The translations under genes were made by a program, and so were the position numbers. The notes under the pieces were generated by a model. That model had not been told where the DNA came from and made no database searches. It worked only from the letters and a program-made list of their open reading frames with translations. A stretch of DNA of 64,000 nucleotides, taken from Diphasiastrum complanatum (Eukaryota > Streptophyta > Lycopodiopsida > Lycopodiales > Lycopodiaceae). The stretch lies in NCBI GenBank assembly GCA_029204225.1, contig CM055095.1:18683450-18747449 (forward strand), given 5' to 3'. Below are positions 22,751 to 34,683 of the stretch, piece after piece. How positions within the stretch are numbered: position 1 is the stretch's first letter; the number at the start of each line of letters is the position of its first letter.

Positions 22751-25650
22751 ATGTCTTCTGTCGATACTTCCCAGTCTCCGCGCTATACTATCCATCGTGA
22801 TGTCCCATCTGCAACGAACATCATGATTCTTCCTAGCACAAGCATGGTCACTCAGTGGATGACCCTTGTGGAGCCTCTACTTACTGCAATGGGTATTCAT
22901 GAGAGAGCCTTTTCGGGACGCATCAATATGGATTTCATCACTCTTGCCTTCAGTATGTGGAAAGAAGAGAAATCCAAGTTTTATATCACCTTCCAAGGAG
23001 CCACACACAAGGTGCGTGTCACTGAGGTCGCACTTGCAACTATAGGAATCTCATCTGGTACGCAAGCCTCACCCAATCACAAGCACGCCAAATAGGCCAT
23101 CAAGCCATACATTGATCTCACCAACGATCTGCACTGGACTAATGATGGCTACCTTCTGGAAGCCATCACTGAGCCTTCCATCCACTCTGTTGTCCAGTTG
23201 TTGAATCATTTCCTGATGGTTGGCAATCTCAGGAAAGGTCGCATTACATCTCAAATCCTTCACAAGATAGTGGAGTCCCACACTAAGTTGGCCAAAGCCC
23301 CTCTTGAACCGTATAACTGGTTCAAAACTGTTTTTGGTGAGCTCAAGCGAGCTATTAAGGCCAATACAAAGCAGCAGCTCGTCGCTGGCTCTCTATTGTC
23401 CCTCTTAGCCGCTTCTCACTTAGAAAACAGAATCCATGGCTTCCACCTGGATTCTGTGCTTTCGGTTTACGAAGAAGCACCGGCCGAGTCATCTCATCAG
23501 GCCTCAAGTTCTCATAGTCGTCGTCGTCCATGTAGCGAGATCGTAATTCCTGACTCTCCTTCCGCATCATGACGTCGCACTAGGCATACCTCGTCAGCTG
23601 CGCTTCCACCCCCTGCTATTGTTCGCACTGAACTTCTCATTCTCCTCGTCTCTGATGTTTCCCTCGCCTCTGCTCTCATACAAGGACAGTCTGTGACCAT
23701 TGGGCCTACCATTCCCATCACAGCTGCCCAGGCCGCCTCACCCCCACATACCGAAGCAACCTCACCCAACACACAATTCTTCATGGATATGTTCGATGAT
23801 TCCGACCCCCTTGGGGCCACTGAAATCTTTGAAATGCCCCAGAGCCCAGCGCCCTTTGAAACCCAATCCCTTGGAAGAGGATTCGGGCATATCCATGAAT
23901 CTACTGTTGGTGTTGAAGATGCCAGTCAGCAACCACCCACACAGGGTAGCCCAACCACACTTCAGGTCGACACAGCTGTAAAGTCACCAAAGCAGTTCGA
24001 CGCCACGGTGCTTGAAGGGTTTGAAGAAGATGATACTTTTGAAGAAGAAGAGACCTTGGCACCTATTCCACACCTACCAAGGACAGTACCATCAGGGTCT
24101 CCTGTTGCTGCCACCTCCATGATTGTCAATTCTGGTGATGCTCTAGGGTTAGTTTCCAGCCTTGGGCAAGTGATCCAGTCTATGCTGGATAAGAAGAAAA
24201 AAATGGAGCAGAGGATCTCTGATCTAGGATCAGATTGTCTAGCTGGATCGAGAGTTGAAGATAGCAAAGCAACATGAAGAAAAGGCTGAAAGCAAAAAGA
24301 CATTGGCCCAGCAACAAGCTGATCGCTTGGAAACCTACATCAGCTCCCTGCAAAATGCCCTGACAACTGTACAAGATCAGGTAGATAAGGCAGTGCAAGA
24401 GGCCAAGCAACAAGTGCGGCTGCTGAAGGGGCAATTACAGATGGCCGAACAAGATCGCACACGGCTTCAAGGTGAATTGGATGTGACCACCCTTGAGCGT
24501 GATGCCTATTTGCAAACACAAATACCCCATCATCCGGTCACACCGACGGAGATTGCATATTTGTTCAAGAAAGTGGAAACATACAAAGTGGCCCTTCAGG
24601 GATTCCAAGGCCGCTTTGATAGGTTCAAAGGAGCAGCTTCAACTGAGTTGGCAAAGGCAAAAGAGACCATCAATGCCTATGCATCGCTCAAGTGTTGGAA
24701 GCCGAACCACAAATCCCCGTCTCGGTCATGCTGCAATTCTCTCCTTCGCGCCAAAAAGCTGTACAAATGGATACATGGGTTGATTTGAGCATGGACCAGG
24801 GGGGAGCTCCAGATCTAGCAGATCAACCGCCAACCAGGTAGTACAAGAGGGTTCATCCTCATCAAGGACAAGCCATTTATTCAGAAGGCCCATCAACGTC
24901 GAGGACCAGATCCAGACCTTCTTAAAGCAACATCCACATGAGTCCTCGCATGGTGGATGGGTTCTCAAATTTGAGACCTCCGAGATCGAGGCCGGCAAAG
25001 AATTGGACAAAATATCTGCACTGGGAGAGCAGCCGGCATGGAGAATCACGGTTTTTGAGAAAACTCCGGAATCAATTAGGAGTTACGTCGCCATCCCTCG
25101 CCAGTTGCGGGTAGATCCTTATTACGTGCCAATGCCGCGAAGACATAAATGAAAATATTTGGGATTGGCTATGGACAAAATCACCATCCATACGCCCAAT
25201 TGGCCAATCATCCATCAGCCTTACAGCTAGAACATTTTAGTGGACTTCCATCGGGTCTTACAAGCATATCAGAGAGAGTATGTCCACTCTCCGGATCCAA
25301 CGGTGCGACAATCGGCAATGTTTGCAAAAGATCTAACTCTGTTGGCGTCAGTGGCAATCAAATGGGACGATTGCCTTCCTACCCTGGCATTCGATCCAAA
25401 TAAGTCGATGGCCTCAGAGCAAATCAAAGATTAGCTGCCGATTGCTCGACTGTATTTCCGTGCGGCTATGATGGGAGGCTCTTGGGAATCCTGCTTCACC
25501 TCATGGACAACTTCCAAGTGGATTGTCGGAACCCACCGTTGTTTCCTGTCGCATAATTTGGATTTCAATACTGCACGTCTTGACTTTATGGAGAAGGTGC
25601 AGTATCATTTAATTAAGATTCGGTGCAAAGCCAATAAAAGTTCCCAATAA
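22751..25650 (+). pseudogene. Extra ORF of element A2: globular domain, acidic linker, coiled coil, C-terminal domain
   Basis: The ATG at 22751 opens a frame that runs, apart from a TAG at 23093 and a TGA at 23570, to 24277. Its parts are: an N-terminal globular domain of about 270 residues (conserved-looking core FYITFQGATHKVRVTEVALA, then GNLRKGRITSQILHK and LLSLLAASHLENRIHGF); a Ser/Pro/Thr-rich and acidic linker (EEDDTFEEEETLAPI); a coiled coil that continues after a frameshift near 24240 (24255-24680, KIAKQHEEKAESKKTLAQQQ and on); and a C-terminal part (25250-25650) with a Trp-rich block GGSWESCFTSWTTSKW. There is no signal peptide, no convincing membrane segment and no enzyme motif. The layout resembles plant retrotransposon proteins annotated only as putative gypsy-type transposon proteins. 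That is a guess from architecture; the function is unknown. Confidence 0.6.
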
Positions 25651-25700
25651 TTGCATATTGCAGGTGTCATGGGACCACCACCAGTTTTGGTGGGGGATAC

Positions 25701-26457
25701 TGTTGGAGGGTTTGCGGATCCCAAGAAAACCCTAACCCTAGTTAATAAGTGAGAGGGATTTGGCATCCTGCGTGTGTAAGTCCAACCCAATGATCACATA
25801 GTTATTTGATTAATTAGAATGTAAATAAAAGGACTTTAGGCCTTTTTGCGGGACTTTTAATGTCGTAGGGCCTAAATGTCAAGTTAGTGAATAAAGTTGG
25901 GTTTCCCTCCAGGTTTAATGGTTTCCACACTTTTTTAAATTTGAATAAAAAGAGAGGCAAGACTGGACCAATAGGATTCAGAGGCCAGGGTTCTCCTCTC
26001 TACTATAAAAAGGGACCAACTCGAGTTGCTCCTGATGCTCATTTCCTCATTCCAATAAAGCAGATTGGTTCTCTTTAGAAATGGATTAATGAATGTCCTT
26101 GCTCTTCCTTTCTTTTCCTCCATTTCTCATGCTTCCGTTGTATATGCTAATTGTGTGATTTGATCATTATTGGGATTGCTATTTCTTATGCTTTTTGTGA
26201 GAGAGAAAAGGAGAGAGAGAAGAGTAAGTTTCTATCATTGTTGTGGATTTAGGGTTAATGGAAGTAGGGTTAATGGATGTAGTGTTAATGCTTAGTGTTA
26301 ATGGATGTTAGTGTTAGATCCTCCATTCATGTTGAAATCTGAACTATACTATCGCTCTCATGGGAACGAACCTCCGCGTGACAACTAACTCCGTCTCTTT
26401 GATGCTAGATTGACTAGATCTTGGATTCAGGTTAGGCAAGGAAAGAAACCCACTACA
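25701..26457 (+). repeat. 3' LTR of element A2
   Basis: Starts TGTTGGAGGG after TTGGTGGGGGATAC and ends CACTACA, 757 bp, with TATAAAAAG at 26004-26012. It is followed by the ATGAT duplication. Confidence 0.88.
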
Positions 26458-26462
26458 ATGAT

Positions 26463-26719
26463 AGCAATTGTGGTCTTTATAAGTCCAATGCAGAGGTATT
26501 TGATAATTGGTGCTAGGAAGAAAAAATCTGTAGGAAGTAAGAGGATATATCATGACACTCCTTGGGATACCTACTTGCCAAGAAGTGTGTCACCAGAGTT
26601 GAAGGTATCAAAGTGACACAAAACCATTATGAAAAATGCAAGAATGAATCTACCAGGATCAAGCTTGCAAGGAGAAGGAAAAAGATCACAAGAGAGAGGA
26701 AATTTCCCAAACGCTACCA
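26463..26719. other. Flank of A2, unclear coding-like remnant
   Basis: Short plus-strand frames rich in Lys and Arg precede the copia reverse-transcriptase fragment and may be the linker of the same dead copia element. Nothing specific is recognised. Confidence 0.25.
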
Positions 26720-26926
26720 TGTAAATAATGCCCTTTATGAGTGACATCATGAAGTGCCAAGAGCCAACTACCTATGAAGAGACAAAGGATATCAAGGATT
26801 GTCAAGGGGCTATGTAGGATGAGATGGACTCAATTCAAAGACATGGTATGTGGTGGGACCTAGCTGATCTTCTTGTTGAAAAGAAACCCATTAGTAATAA
26901 ATGGGTATACAGATCACTGCGGAAGA
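26720..26926 (+). pseudogene. Copia reverse-transcriptase entry fragment
   Basis: The plus-strand reading has YEETKDIKDCQGAM, then a stop, then DEMDSIQRHGMWWDLADLL and KKPISNKWVYR. This is the standard start of copia reverse transcriptase (a segment of the type EMDSI..N.TW.LVDLP..KK.I..KWVY). It is cut off right after KWVYR by the LTR-like end of the minus-strand copia element. Confidence 0.75.
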
Positions 26927-26999
26927 CAAAAAAGTAACTTCACTCTAAAAACTTGAATCTCTAAGTTTAATATTATTTTATTTTACAATACTTTCACAT
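26915..26999 (-). repeat. Short 3' LTR-like end of minus-strand copia element
   Basis: On the minus strand the purine tract is followed by TGTGAAAGTATTGTAAAAT and then a segment ending TGTCTTCCGCA. A longer version of the same repeat, in the opposite orientation, is at 37007-37138; this copy lacks about 46 bp of its middle. It abuts the unrelated plus-strand reverse-transcriptase fragment. Confidence 0.55.
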
Positions 27000-27022
27000 T
27001 CCTCCTTAAAATGAAATGATAT

Positions 27023-27705
27023 TTACAATATTAAGAATTTGGAGATCGAGCCAAGGTTTGATCTATGTCTTTCAAAGTCCTTCCTGGCTAAAGGCTTGGT
27101 GAGTAGATATGCATAACAATTTGAAGGTGATACATGCACAAGGAGAATCTCACCATCCATAACTTTTTCTCTCACATAGTGGTGTGATTCCTCTATGTGC
27201 TTACTTCTTGCATGGAAGATTGGATTACTTGCAAGATATAGTATCACATTTGATGCAAGGTAATTCCTTCTCTTGAGTGATCCCGAGCTCCACTAGTAAT
27301 CTTTTGATCCAAATGACTTCCTTTGTTGTAGTAGTCAAAGCCTTGTACTCGGCTTCACATGAGGATAAGGAGATGGTGTCTTGCTTCTTAGATTTCCAAG
27401 AGACAAGATTTCCTTCCAAAAAGATTGTGTAAGTGCTTGTGGACTTCCTATCCACCTTATCACCTGCAAAATCCAAATTTGAAAAGGCAACAAGGCTTTA
27501 TTTTGCATGCCATTTGACTAAGTTTATGCACACTAAAACTAAGATCGGCCCTAGTGATAGTGAGCCATATCAAAGAGCGTATTAGACTTCTAAAAAGTGT
27601 GATGTCCTCAAAGGATGCTTCATCACAAGTTTTAGTGTCTTTAACATTGGGCTCCGTAGGAGTGTCTATGCTTTTACAATCTTGCATTTTAAATTTCTTA
27701 AGCAT
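27023..27705 (-). pseudogene. Minus copia element: RT end and RNase H
   Basis: Pieces in three frames: MLKKFKMQDCKSIDTP...HKLSQ (27460-27705), then after an internal deletion DKVDRKSTSTYTIFLEGNLV and SLSSCEAEYKALTTTTKEVI (27225-27476), and FHARSKHIEESHHYVREKV...LLTKPLARKDFERHRSNLG (27023-27247). These are the hallmark motifs of copia RNase H. The segment with the first RNase H Asp (usually following the strand with YSDSDFA) is lost in the deletion. Confidence 0.82.
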
Positions 27706-28420
27706 AGATCTTACATAACTTTTTTGAGAAATGAAAGCTAAGTCATTCGAGATCTGAAATCCAAGTACGATCTTGCATTTTGAATTCCTTTCCTAAAGAG
27801 ATCTTGGTATCAATAAGTAGATTTATGTTGCTTCCACATAATATAATGTAATCAACATAAATAATTAAGCAACATGATTACATCATTACTAACATGTTTA
27901 AAGTACAATGAAGGATCATATGAGCTAATATTTAAACCAATAGAAAAAGATAAGAATTCAACCTCTCATACCAAGCCCTTGGGGCTTGTTTCAAGCTATA
28001 AAGACTTCTCAAAAGTAAGCATACTTTTGATCCTTTGCCATTCACAACAAAACTTGGGGGTTGATCCGTGTACATCTCTTCTTCAAGGTAACCATTTAAA
28101 AAAGCATTAGAAACATCAAGTTGTAGCATTTTCCAATCATAAAAGCAACAAATAGCAATGAGAAGTCTAATGGTTACCATCTTTGATACGTTAGCAAAGG
28201 TTTTTTTCATAATCTATGCCTTTGGCCTTGCTTTGTACTTATTAATTGATCCATCATTATTGAGCTTGATTCTATAGACCCACTTACATCCAATGACATG
28301 CTTGTCATTAGGTGGATCCACAAGTTCTCATTTTGCATCAAAGCTTCATACTCAGCCTCCATAGCTTTGATCCAATCCTTTGATTGTAGAGCTTTCTCCA
28401 CATTTGATGGTTCTTCAATG
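27706..28420 (-). pseudogene. Minus copia element: reverse transcriptase
   Basis: WIKAMEAEYEALMQNENLW (28207-28401) starts the domain. It continues after frameshifts with MVTIRLLIAICCFYDWKMLQ, LDVSNAFLNGYLEEEMYTDQ and SLKQAPRAWYERLN (27932-28210). The catalytic YVDD is read as YVDY (27848-27859): the second Asp is replaced, so the enzyme would be inactive. Confidence 0.82.
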
Positions 28421-29544
28421 GTAGTGTGAAAAGCATGTAGAGAACTTGCATCCTCTCCACATGTTTGCCTTTTTCCAAGTAAGTGAGTCTTCTAGGCTCG
28501 AATCTCTTTGGGGTGGATCTTCTTGGAGTCATTGGTAGACTCAGCTTCTCTTGCGATCTCAGCCCCAACAACTCTTCATCATGATCAATACTTGGTGAAA
28601 AGACTCCTCCTTGATAAATAAGGTCTTGGGATTCTTGCACATTGTCCTTCATGTACATTCAATCTTCATGGAAGATCACATCTCTACTTATCATAGTTTG
28701 ATTAGTAGATGGAATAAAAATCCTATAGGCTTTACTTGAATAACCTATCATAATGCCTTTAAGAGCATTAGCATCATCTTTTTTTCTTGTTTCAAGAGGT
28801 ACATATACAAAACATACACATCCAAATGTTCTAAGATGATTAACCTTAGGTTTTCTTCCATACAACTTTTCATAAGGTGAAATATCCTCTATAGCATGAT
28901 CTGGCAAAAAATTGCAAAGATAGTTAACTGCACATCCTATTGCTTCTAACCCAAAATCTTTAAATAGAAAAGCTTCTGGTCTAAGTGCCTTTGCACATTC
29001 ACAGGGTCCTATTTTTTCTCTCGACCATTCCATTAAATTGAGGAGAGTAGGGACAAGTGAAATCTCTTTTAATGCCAAATCTATCACAAAAATCTATGAA
29101 CTTAGTGGAGATGTATTCACTTCCATTATCACTTCTCAAAGCTTTAATTCTACATGAAAGTTGATTCTCAACAAAAGCTTTGAACTTGATAAAAGTCTCA
29201 TATACAAGTGCTTTAGAGGATAAGAGGTAAACCCAACAAAAACGTGAATAATCATCTATAAATGCTACAAAACATGTTGCTCCACCCTTGCTCTTGGTGG
29301 ATGAGAAATGGATGTCACTATGGATGAGTTCCAAAGGTGCTTTGGACTTGATGGTTGCTCTTGGATGTGTCCTTGCATGAGATTTGGCCAATGCACATGC
29401 TTCACAAGGACTTGGCTCTTTGATCATGGACTTAGGCAATCCATGAGCTAGCTCCAACTTGCACATAGAATGCATGGCCTTGGAGTTGGGGTGGCCCAAC
29501 CTCCTATGCCATAGATCTTCACTTGAAAGCTTTCCTTGTAGCAC
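28421..29544 (-). pseudogene. Minus copia element: preintegrase and integrase
   Basis: LWHRRLGHPNSKAMHSM...CEACALAKSH is the His/Cys-binding preintegrase motif. The integrase core follows with ELIHSDIHF, IKALRSDNGSEYIS and SPQFNGMVERKNRTL, so Asp, Asp and Glu are all present (28999-29544). After a frameshift, the C-terminal part (SPYEKLYGRKPKVNHLRTFG, ISRDVIFHED) lies at 28659-29000. Confidence 0.85.
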
Positions 29545-29599
29545 AATATCCGAACAAAGATTAGCATTCTCATTACCATCAAGTTGGAATAACCTTCCA

Positions 29600-30818
29600 A
29601 AACAAGAGCATGATGCTACATATCATCATCTTTTGTGATCAAGCAAGTACCACCTCTAAAATCTACTTGTAGGCCCTCATCATTGAGTTGGCCTACAGTT
29701 ATTAGATGTTTGGTCAAACTAGGTACATAGAGCACATCATTAAGATTTAGCTTATCCAAAGATATGCATCCTATGCCTTCTATCATAAAATCCTCATCAT
29801 TTGTGGTATAGATACAATTTCTAGATCCTTTGTATGGTACAAGATTAGAAATTAGAGTTTTTATCACTAATCATGTGCAATGAAGCACCAATATCTAGCC
29901 ACCATACATTAGAATGCTTGAAAGAGGAAGATGAGAAGTTAGACATCATAAGTGAATCTTCTTTGTCACAAGGAGATTCATCTTCACAAGTGATGTTGGC
30001 TTGCTTTTTCCTTTTGTAGCATTGGGAGGCAAAATGCCCCTTTTTGCCACATGAGAAACAAGTAGCCTTGTACTTGTTCTTCTTCACATTAGATGAGCTT
30101 GGATCCTCCTCGGGTGTCTTCTATATTGTCTTTGTGTTGTCCTTGGAGCTCTTGCCATTCTTCTTGTCTTTGCTCTTCCCCTTGAACTTGGTGAAGAGTG
30201 CTTGATCACTTCCTCCATCCTTGAGAGATAATCTTTCGAATCTTGCCACTCAAGTTTGATGCCTATGCTCCTCGGCTATCAAGGCTCCTTGTAAGTCTTC
30301 TAAAGAGGGTAGATCCTCTTTGATTGCATATGATTGAACAATGGTATCAAAATCCTCACTTAAGCCATTCAAAATAACTTGAACAATCTCTTTGGATTTG
30401 ATAGAATCATCTATGCAAGAAAGATCTCTATGGAGGTCCTTGACCCTACATACATAGCATGAGGCACTTTCATCCTTTCTTTGAAAACTTTGTAAGATCA
30501 TATTCCTAAGGGTAAGGACTCTTGAAGTGTTCTTAGACTCATAAATGGATTGAAGAGTACTCCATGCATCTTGGGCATTAAGACATGAGCTAATCTCTCT
30601 TACGACTTCATTAGAGACATTTAGCTTCAAAACATGAAGAGCAACGCGTGCTCTTTTCTTGAATTTGGGCATATATTGAGGATTAGTAGGCTCCTCGTCA
30701 TTCCCATTCACTACTCTTGAAGTACAAGGATAGATTCCATCCTTACCTTCCATGTACCATAATTGGTAGAAGCGAGTCTTTCACTTTGTTCTAATAGATA
30801 AGATCCACTTGTGGCCAT
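29600..30818 (-). pseudogene. Minus copia element: gag and protease
   Basis: Gag begins at the ATG at 30818 (MATSGSYLLEQSERLASTNY, then a frameshift). The conserved gag region is at 30250-30753 (WSTLQSIYESKNTSRVL, ILNGLSEDFDTIVQSYAIKE). The zinc knuckle CFSCGKKGHFASQC is at about 30015-30060. The protease active site reads LDIGASLHM (about 29900) with Ile replacing Ser of the DSG triad, and LYVPSLTKHLITVGQLND follows at about 29700. Confidence 0.8.
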
Positions 30819-32450
30819 ATCTTGGAGATTGGTTTTGGCTTACAACAAAGAATGTTTTCAGAGGTTCAATCCAATCAATTGTAATCTTAAGATCTCAATG
30901 GAATCAAGTACTAATTGACTATGAACTTGAAAATGGCCAAAAATGACAATTTCTAGGTGGTAGTCAAAAAAATGCTCTCTATTTTCCAAAGCAAAAATGG
31001 ATGAACATGTGTGAAATAGCCTCAAAAAGTCAGATTTTTCATTTTATAAGTTTCATCCATACATAGGATCAATGATCCAAACAATGCTAGATAGATTGTA
31101 GAAAATTGGAGAATAGTCAAATCTTGCTATTTTGACACCTACAAAATAGGATCCAAGATGGTATAGCCTTTAAGCATGGAAAACATAGGTTTTCTCCTTC
31201 AATATGCCTCACTTTGAATGCCAAGAACTCTCCATAGGATCCACCAATCCTCTTAAGATCACTTGCATGTTGATTCAACAAGCTAGTAGAGCTTTTGAGG
31301 AATAAAAGAATTGTTTAGGCCATTAAATTCATGTTATATAGATTTTATTGCATACTTTTATAATTTACTAGACAACTAAAGTGTAGAGAGGTTGACATTT
31401 TAGGAGTGGGTTTTATAGTGAGCTCTTAAATTGAAATTTTTAGTAAGTTATCTTTTACAAAGATCTATAGTGACTTCGAAGCTCGTCACCCAAATCATCC
31501 CTGAAGGACTCTAGAAATATTGTTTCCTATTTATTATTTGAGTAAAAATATTACTTGCTCTTATAAAACATTGCCAGCATGTGTTGCATAAAACTGTTCA
31601 AGCATCATTCACTACAAATTTTTTACGTGTTAAAAAAAATAGTGGGCCATAAAGTCACAAACTTTTTTATTGTGCAGTTTTCTAGTTTACTCTATGGAAT
31701 GAATTTCTATTTTGGCTCAAAACATTTGAGAGAAACAAGCCCATTGTACAACATCTTATGCTTTTTGCACCCATATCCATGCAAAAATGGGCATCTGACT
31801 ACCTGTTTAAGGTCTTGCAAATAGTCTCAATCATTCTAGGAACCAAAATGGGCAATTCAAATGCACAGTGCTCATTACTTAAACAAGCCATTGTCTTTCT
31901 CACTTTCCAAAATATTTGATACCCTTCAAAATTGCAATGTACTTTTCTCTATCTTTGAGAGCAAAATATGCATTTGCATATAAACTTTGAATCTTATGAG
32001 AACTTGCAATCTTTTGAGAGGGGTCAAAATAAAAAATAAAAAAAAAGTGACCATTTAGCGGTTTTGTAATTTTAGCCCAAAAAGATGATTTTTCAAGTAA
32101 AAAATCGCAAACTTCACAAAAAAAAAAAAAACTAATACAAAAACATGTATTTTGACTTAACGAATTAGTACACCATGCCAAAAAAAATTGAAAATTTTCA
32201 ATTGAATTTCAAAAGTTTGAAAGTCTCGAATTGTGAACAAAATATATATAAATATTTATGAGTTTCTAATAGTCTAAATTAACTTTTCAAAAGTAACTCG
32301 TAAAACACATTCGATGCTAAATTAGATTATGTTGAATCCATTCAAATTTCTAGGACTTTTCAGTAACTCTTCTCAACTCAATGCTCGATATATTGTCGAG
32401 ACTTTCCGACTTGTCTTCTTTATCAAAATCTACTAGTAGATTCTCATCCA
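30819..32450. other. AT-rich intergenic stretch, nothing recognised
   Basis: No gene, LTR or clear repeat was recognised. The 5' LTR of the minus-strand copia element would be expected near 30.9-31.3 kb but is not visible. Confidence 0.45.
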
Positions 32451-33460
32451 ATGTTGACAATTTTCTTTTGCATTGTGGCTTTGTTCGTTGCTGTCGAGTT
32501 AAAGATGATGGCTATGCACATTCGACTTGTAAAATATCTATTGGTGACTTTCGTAAATGATTTGTTACCGTCAACTCAAAATGAAAAGCAAGCACATCCA
32601 CATCTTGAAGATGTACAACATCAGCTCTTGGTTGCTTTTTTGTTGGACGCTTCCTTTTGTCCTTTGAATCTAATTGCAACATTTCTAGCTCATACTTTTC
32701 TAAAAGCATTTGTCGAAGTGGTCCACATCCAATGAACACATACAATTCTTGTCATGTCATTGCTCAAAATGAAGCCAAGCACTTTAACAATCCAAAATGG
32801 ATGATTTTTCACTAGTTTTTGAAGCGAAAAGTGCAATGAGGCTCACTACATTAATTTCATTGAGATTATAGACCATATAGCCTCAATGACTTTTAAACTT
32901 TGATGACTTTTTTGGAATCCAAATAAGTTTCATGTTCATTTTGCACAAGGAATAAAATACAATCTATTGTGGAATAGTTGAGGATTCAATCGTCGTCATA
33001 GAAATTGTTGATCTTAATGGCCAATGAAATTCTTTTGCATCCACTTAAAAGAAACCCATCCACTGTTGTCGATCAAAGTCATCAAAAAATTGGTAGTTGC
33101 TTTCAAATGTTTGATTCCAAAAAGTTTAATGTTGTGAATGGATCAACTGAACAATATTCTCTTTGAGCTTTCTACTCTTCCATAATGGATGCTAGACAAT
33201 ACAAAGACACAAGCTTAACCTAACTACATGGCACATTATTTAGAAAGTGAACTTCTTTAGCAAGTAGTCATGTCATAGATTGCAAAATTTGTCTTTTCCA
33301 TACTAATGTCATGCCATCTATTGATTTTATTCCCCACAAAAGAAAACTCTCTGATTAACAATTTTCCAATATGATCAATTTTTTTCATCAACGCATTGAC
33401 TCCAATTTGGCCATTGGCATAGTTCTTCAAATGACAATTTCTACTTAGCAATTTTGTTCC
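32451..33460 (-). pseudogene. Degenerate minus-strand coding-like region, family unknown
   Basis: Minus-strand frames at 33257-33451 (NGQIGVNALMKKIDHIGKLL) and 32512-32745 (ELYVFIGCGPLRQMLLEKYE and a Lys/Arg-rich tail) have protein-like composition and are joined by a stretch full of stops. A decayed DNA transposase is one possibility, but no diagnostic motif was seen. Confidence 0.2.
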
Positions 33461-33981
33461 TTTTCCTTAGTAATATTTTATGAATCATGAACTGCTCGTC
33501 ATTAGAAACTGCAACTGAATGTGTCTTTGTCCTCATGACCCTTAACCTTAAGACAATCCCTTGAACTTTAAGACAGAATTTTAAAGGTACAGGTCTGGGC
33601 ATCTTCTATTAATCATGATACAAATAAGATACATTTCATCATACCATATGGCATAAATTGCCATTTTCATAAAACTATTTCACAACTATCAAAACTACTT
33701 ATGGTATTACTATAAATTGCTTATTGCTATTTAACATACTTACTAAAAACTATAAGAAATTTGAAAATAGCTCTAATTACATCAAATATTGGTGTATAAT
33801 TAATGTTTTGAAAACCGAATTAAAGTTTGAGCTTTTTCCCTAACAATCTGTAGTTGAGTTTATCATAGCCAATCCTTATGAGGAAAAAGTGGCAACATGG
33901 CACTTTACTTGCATTTTTGCTTTTTTCTTAGAATTAAGAAGGGTTGACTATATTTGTTGTAAGTTTGAAATTTTGACATGT

Positions 33982-34001
33982 CCCCCCCCCCCCCCCCCCC
34001 A

Positions 34002-34048
<47 letters not shown>
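33982..34048. repeat. Poly-C tract followed by (CA)n microsatellite
   Basis: 19 consecutive C, then ACC, then about 23 CA units. Any open frame here is an artefact of the repeat. Confidence 0.95.
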
Positions 34049-34050
<2 letters not shown>

Positions 34051-34571
34051 TGTGAAGCATCCCCGCAAACAAAGGGAATAGTCTTTGACATTTGATTTTG
34101 TATCATAAAGCCATTGATTTAGCCTTAGGATTCTTTCATCTTTTCAGCATCAAAAGGTTTCTTCATAAAACAATGGGCTCAACACACAATAGAGTGTGAT
34201 GCTAACCATTATTATTCAGCAACATGAATCCAAAGGCCATTGATTCAACATTTAGATCTTTCAGCAACATTGTCCTTGTCCAACATGAAATCCTGCATTA
34301 CATCTAGCTCGTGTCTAAAAAAAATATGCCACCCCCACCCCCACTCCCATCAAATCATAATGTAATGCCCATCATCAGATCCATGCATTGTTGGAAAATG
34401 TTGATGGAATCTTCATTGTTATAACAAGGTATGAATGTAGTTTCTCAGCATTGTGTCTAGGTTTTCGTATAAAGTAGTGTATGTGCAAATGCAACCTAAT
34501 TTAAGACTTTGATCTTTGTCATTCACCTTGTGAATATCTCTCACCCTCATAAAAACCTACTCACTCCCTTA

Positions 34572-34683
<112 letters not shown>

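Larger units (their letters stand above)
20817..26457 (+). mobile_element. Element A2: non-autonomous gypsy-type LTR element carrying only an extra ORF
   Basis: A 5,641-bp element bounded by LTRs 20817-21542 and 25701-26457 and by the exact duplication ATGAT (20812-20816 and 26458-26462). LTRs, primer site, leader and purine tract are of the same family as element A. Inside there is no gag, protease, reverse transcriptase or integrase. Instead it has one long coiled-coil ORF (about 22751-25650), broken by stops and frameshifts. It must have been mobilised by proteins from a relative such as A (inference). Its two LTRs look more different from each other than those of A, so it is probably the older insertion. 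Confidence 0.88.
26915..30818 (-). mobile_element. Copia element, minus strand, degenerate
   Basis: Read right to left: gag start (ATG at 30816-30818), gag domain, zinc knuckle, protease, GAG-preintegrase region, integrase, reverse transcriptase, RNase H, purine tract AAGGAGGA (about 27002-27009) and the start of a short 3' LTR (26999 downward). This is the Ty1/copia order. No 5' LTR or primer site was found beyond 30818. Dead by many frameshifts, a mutated protease triad, a lost reverse-transcriptase aspartate and an internal RNase H deletion. It is closely related in sequence to the plus-strand copia element at 41.5-45.1 kb. Confidence 0.82.

Noticed and set aside
22751-25650. The extra ORF of A2 as a retroviral-like envelope gene
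   Set aside because: No signal peptide, membrane anchor or cleavage site is visible, and the protein is acidic and coiled-coil.
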